From positions 248,001-312,000 of the forward strand of contig VWZX01006563.1 of NCBI GenBank assembly GCA_013399015.1: a stretch of 64,000 bases of DNA, given 5' to 3'. Position 1 is the stretch's first letter. Each line of letters opens with the position of its first letter. Both the position numbers and the translations under genes were made by a program. Below the pieces are notes generated by a model. The model was not told the DNA's origin and did not search any database. It saw only the letters and a program-made list of their open reading frames with translations. This document shows positions 62,486-64,000 of this stretch, in pieces. The DNA is from Galbula dea (taxonomy: Eukaryota > Chordata > Aves > Piciformes > Galbulidae).

Positions 62486-64000
62486 ACATATGTAAATTTT
62501 CCTCCTCTTTCCTATATTGCACAGTTGCAGTCTCCTGGATCTGGAAGCAAGAGTAAACATCGGTGGTACTCAAAACAGACCCTTAGTGGCTAACTAATTT
62601 CAGAATGATTAGATCTGAAACAAAAGAAGCTTCCAACCTTATCCCTTAGAGATGGGGATGTCACAAATTTGGCCAGACCATCACTGCATCAGCAGCATTA
62701 AAGTCAGTGGAAGTTTTCCACTTCAATAAACACTGGATCAATTGTATATAAAGACACTGAGTGAGAAGCCAAAATCTCAGACTTAAAGAAAGCATCCTCT
62801 GTTTTCATCTGGTCACTGTTTCCTTTGACCCTTTGCCAGGCACCAACTGCTGTTTCCAGATTCTCTTCATGAAAAAAGACATACATCTGTTGTGTTTGAC
62901 CGGTTTCTTTGGTGTTTTTAATTATTGTTACAGAAATTGCCTATGCATTCATCCATCATATCTCAGTCTGGTTAGGTCCATGTTATATAAAACTAGCCAT
63001 CTTTTACTGCAGTTCTCATTGTTGAGGGAGAGGAAAAAGTGTCATTTTTAGTTTAGTTTTCCTGGCTTTCTCTCCACCCCTAGAAAAAGAATTCTCTCCC
63101 TCATGGCAAGAGCACCTGATCTTTGGGTCTAGCTTAAGGAACATTCTTTGATATATTAATTGTCTTGGCTAGAGGTATTCTACTCCCTGCCTGTTTTTTT
63201 GTCCTGAGTTTAAAGAGAAAAGCTTTGCCTATTCTTTTAATTCTCTTAACATTAATTCAAGTCTGTGTCAAACATGAATCATTGACAGATTAAAGTAAAT
63301 CTGTCACAGCGAGATTACCATGAGCATAAAATATTGCTCAGCATGTGCCATATTCCTTTGCTGTGGGCTCAGATGAAAGTAGAGGTATCAAAAAGATAGG
63401 TTTGGCTTGATACAAGATACAGGGCCTCTTTTATTTATCTAACACAAACTAATAGGGAAAACCATGAAGTTATATTTAATGGGTTTTTACAATTCATTTA
63501 AATTCTACTTACAAATCCTGTGTCTTTGACAAGGTTAGAAAGATTTAGTGTGAGAAGGTTGTAGAGTACAGTGGAGGAAGGCTTTAGGAGGGTTGAAAAA
63601 TACTATTGCAATTGAACTGAAACACAGCAATCCAGTTTGAACCGGGATATCTCCCAGGAAATATTGTAGCCTAATAAAAATGAGTGGCAATATTTTATAT
63701 TTATCTGATAGAATATAAGAATAAAATAAAAATGTGACTGGTATTAAGTAATATTTAATCAGACATTAAATAATAACAAAATTAAGTTTGAATCTTTCAG
63801 CAGCAAAGTTATGAAATAAATATTGAACCAAGAAAAAAGAGCAATGATGAAATACCTTACCATACTTCTCATTTAATAAATATCAAGGTTTCCTTTTAAG
63901 TTTTTTTCACACAATATATTTTCTTCTTTGTGCAAGTTTTGCGTTGTTTCTGGTTTTTAAATACTTCTGATGAGATTATTGAAATTAGCAGAAATACTCC
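62486..64000. other. Unique non-coding right end
   Basis: No gene or repeat recognised. The open frame at 62761-63051 (plus) lacks family motifs, and the right end is AT-rich. Confidence 0.55.

Noticed and set aside
1..64000. Prokaryotic or phage systems (operons, CRISPR arrays, defence islands)
   Set aside because: Coding density, repeat content and base composition are those of vertebrate non-coding DNA; no regularly spaced repeats or gene clusters are present.

Overview
The window looks like avian nuclear DNA. Its interspersed repeats are dominated by CR1-type LINE fragments carrying the typical CR1 3' end (TTCCAACC followed by ATTCTRTG octamers), and there is a solo LTR of a kind I associate with birds. 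No bacterial signature is present: no operons, no dense coding, no CRISPR. The sequence is AT-rich, mostly unique, and reads as intron or intergenic DNA. I could not recognise a host protein-coding gene, an intact exon or a functional RNA gene. Nearly all open frames are short and explicable by chance, by TTG/GTG starts, or as antisense of repeats.

Layout. 1-427: 5'-truncated CR1 (minus) running off the left edge. 4495-4878: CR1 3' end (plus). 4879-22370: long repeat-poor stretch with purine/pyrimidine tracts and one exon-like open block near 14.2-14.35 kb. 22371-26872: three CR1 pieces (22371-22583 plus, 24911-24985 plus, 26208-26872 minus). 28871-29015: chimeric SINE, a tRNA-Glu-like head fused to a CR1 3' tail. 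29016-35453: unique, with a TAATTA cluster near 33.6 kb. 35454-35572: young CR1 tail (minus). 41940-42534: an ancient MIR relic abutted by an internally deleted CR1 that keeps an open reverse-transcriptase core. 43.2-45.7 kb: tandem duplication, G-run, AAAT microsatellite and two separate CR1 RT scraps. 49795-49936: second copy of the chimeric SINE (minus). 50-61.9 kb: unique, with purine-rich tracts. 61901-62480: solo LTR (plus) with a 5-bp near-perfect target duplication. The remainder is unique.

How the parts relate. CR1 supplies the retrotransposition machinery. The two SINE copies carry an internal pol III promoter (tRNA A and B boxes) and end in the same 3' sequence as a CR1 subfamily represented here (4495-4878). 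The straightforward reading is a non-autonomous element transcribed by pol III and mobilised in trans by CR1. This chimeric SINE is the most interesting item; I cannot tell without a database whether the family is already named. Everything else is ordinary avian repeat turnover plus a few candidate regulatory or structural sequences at low confidence.
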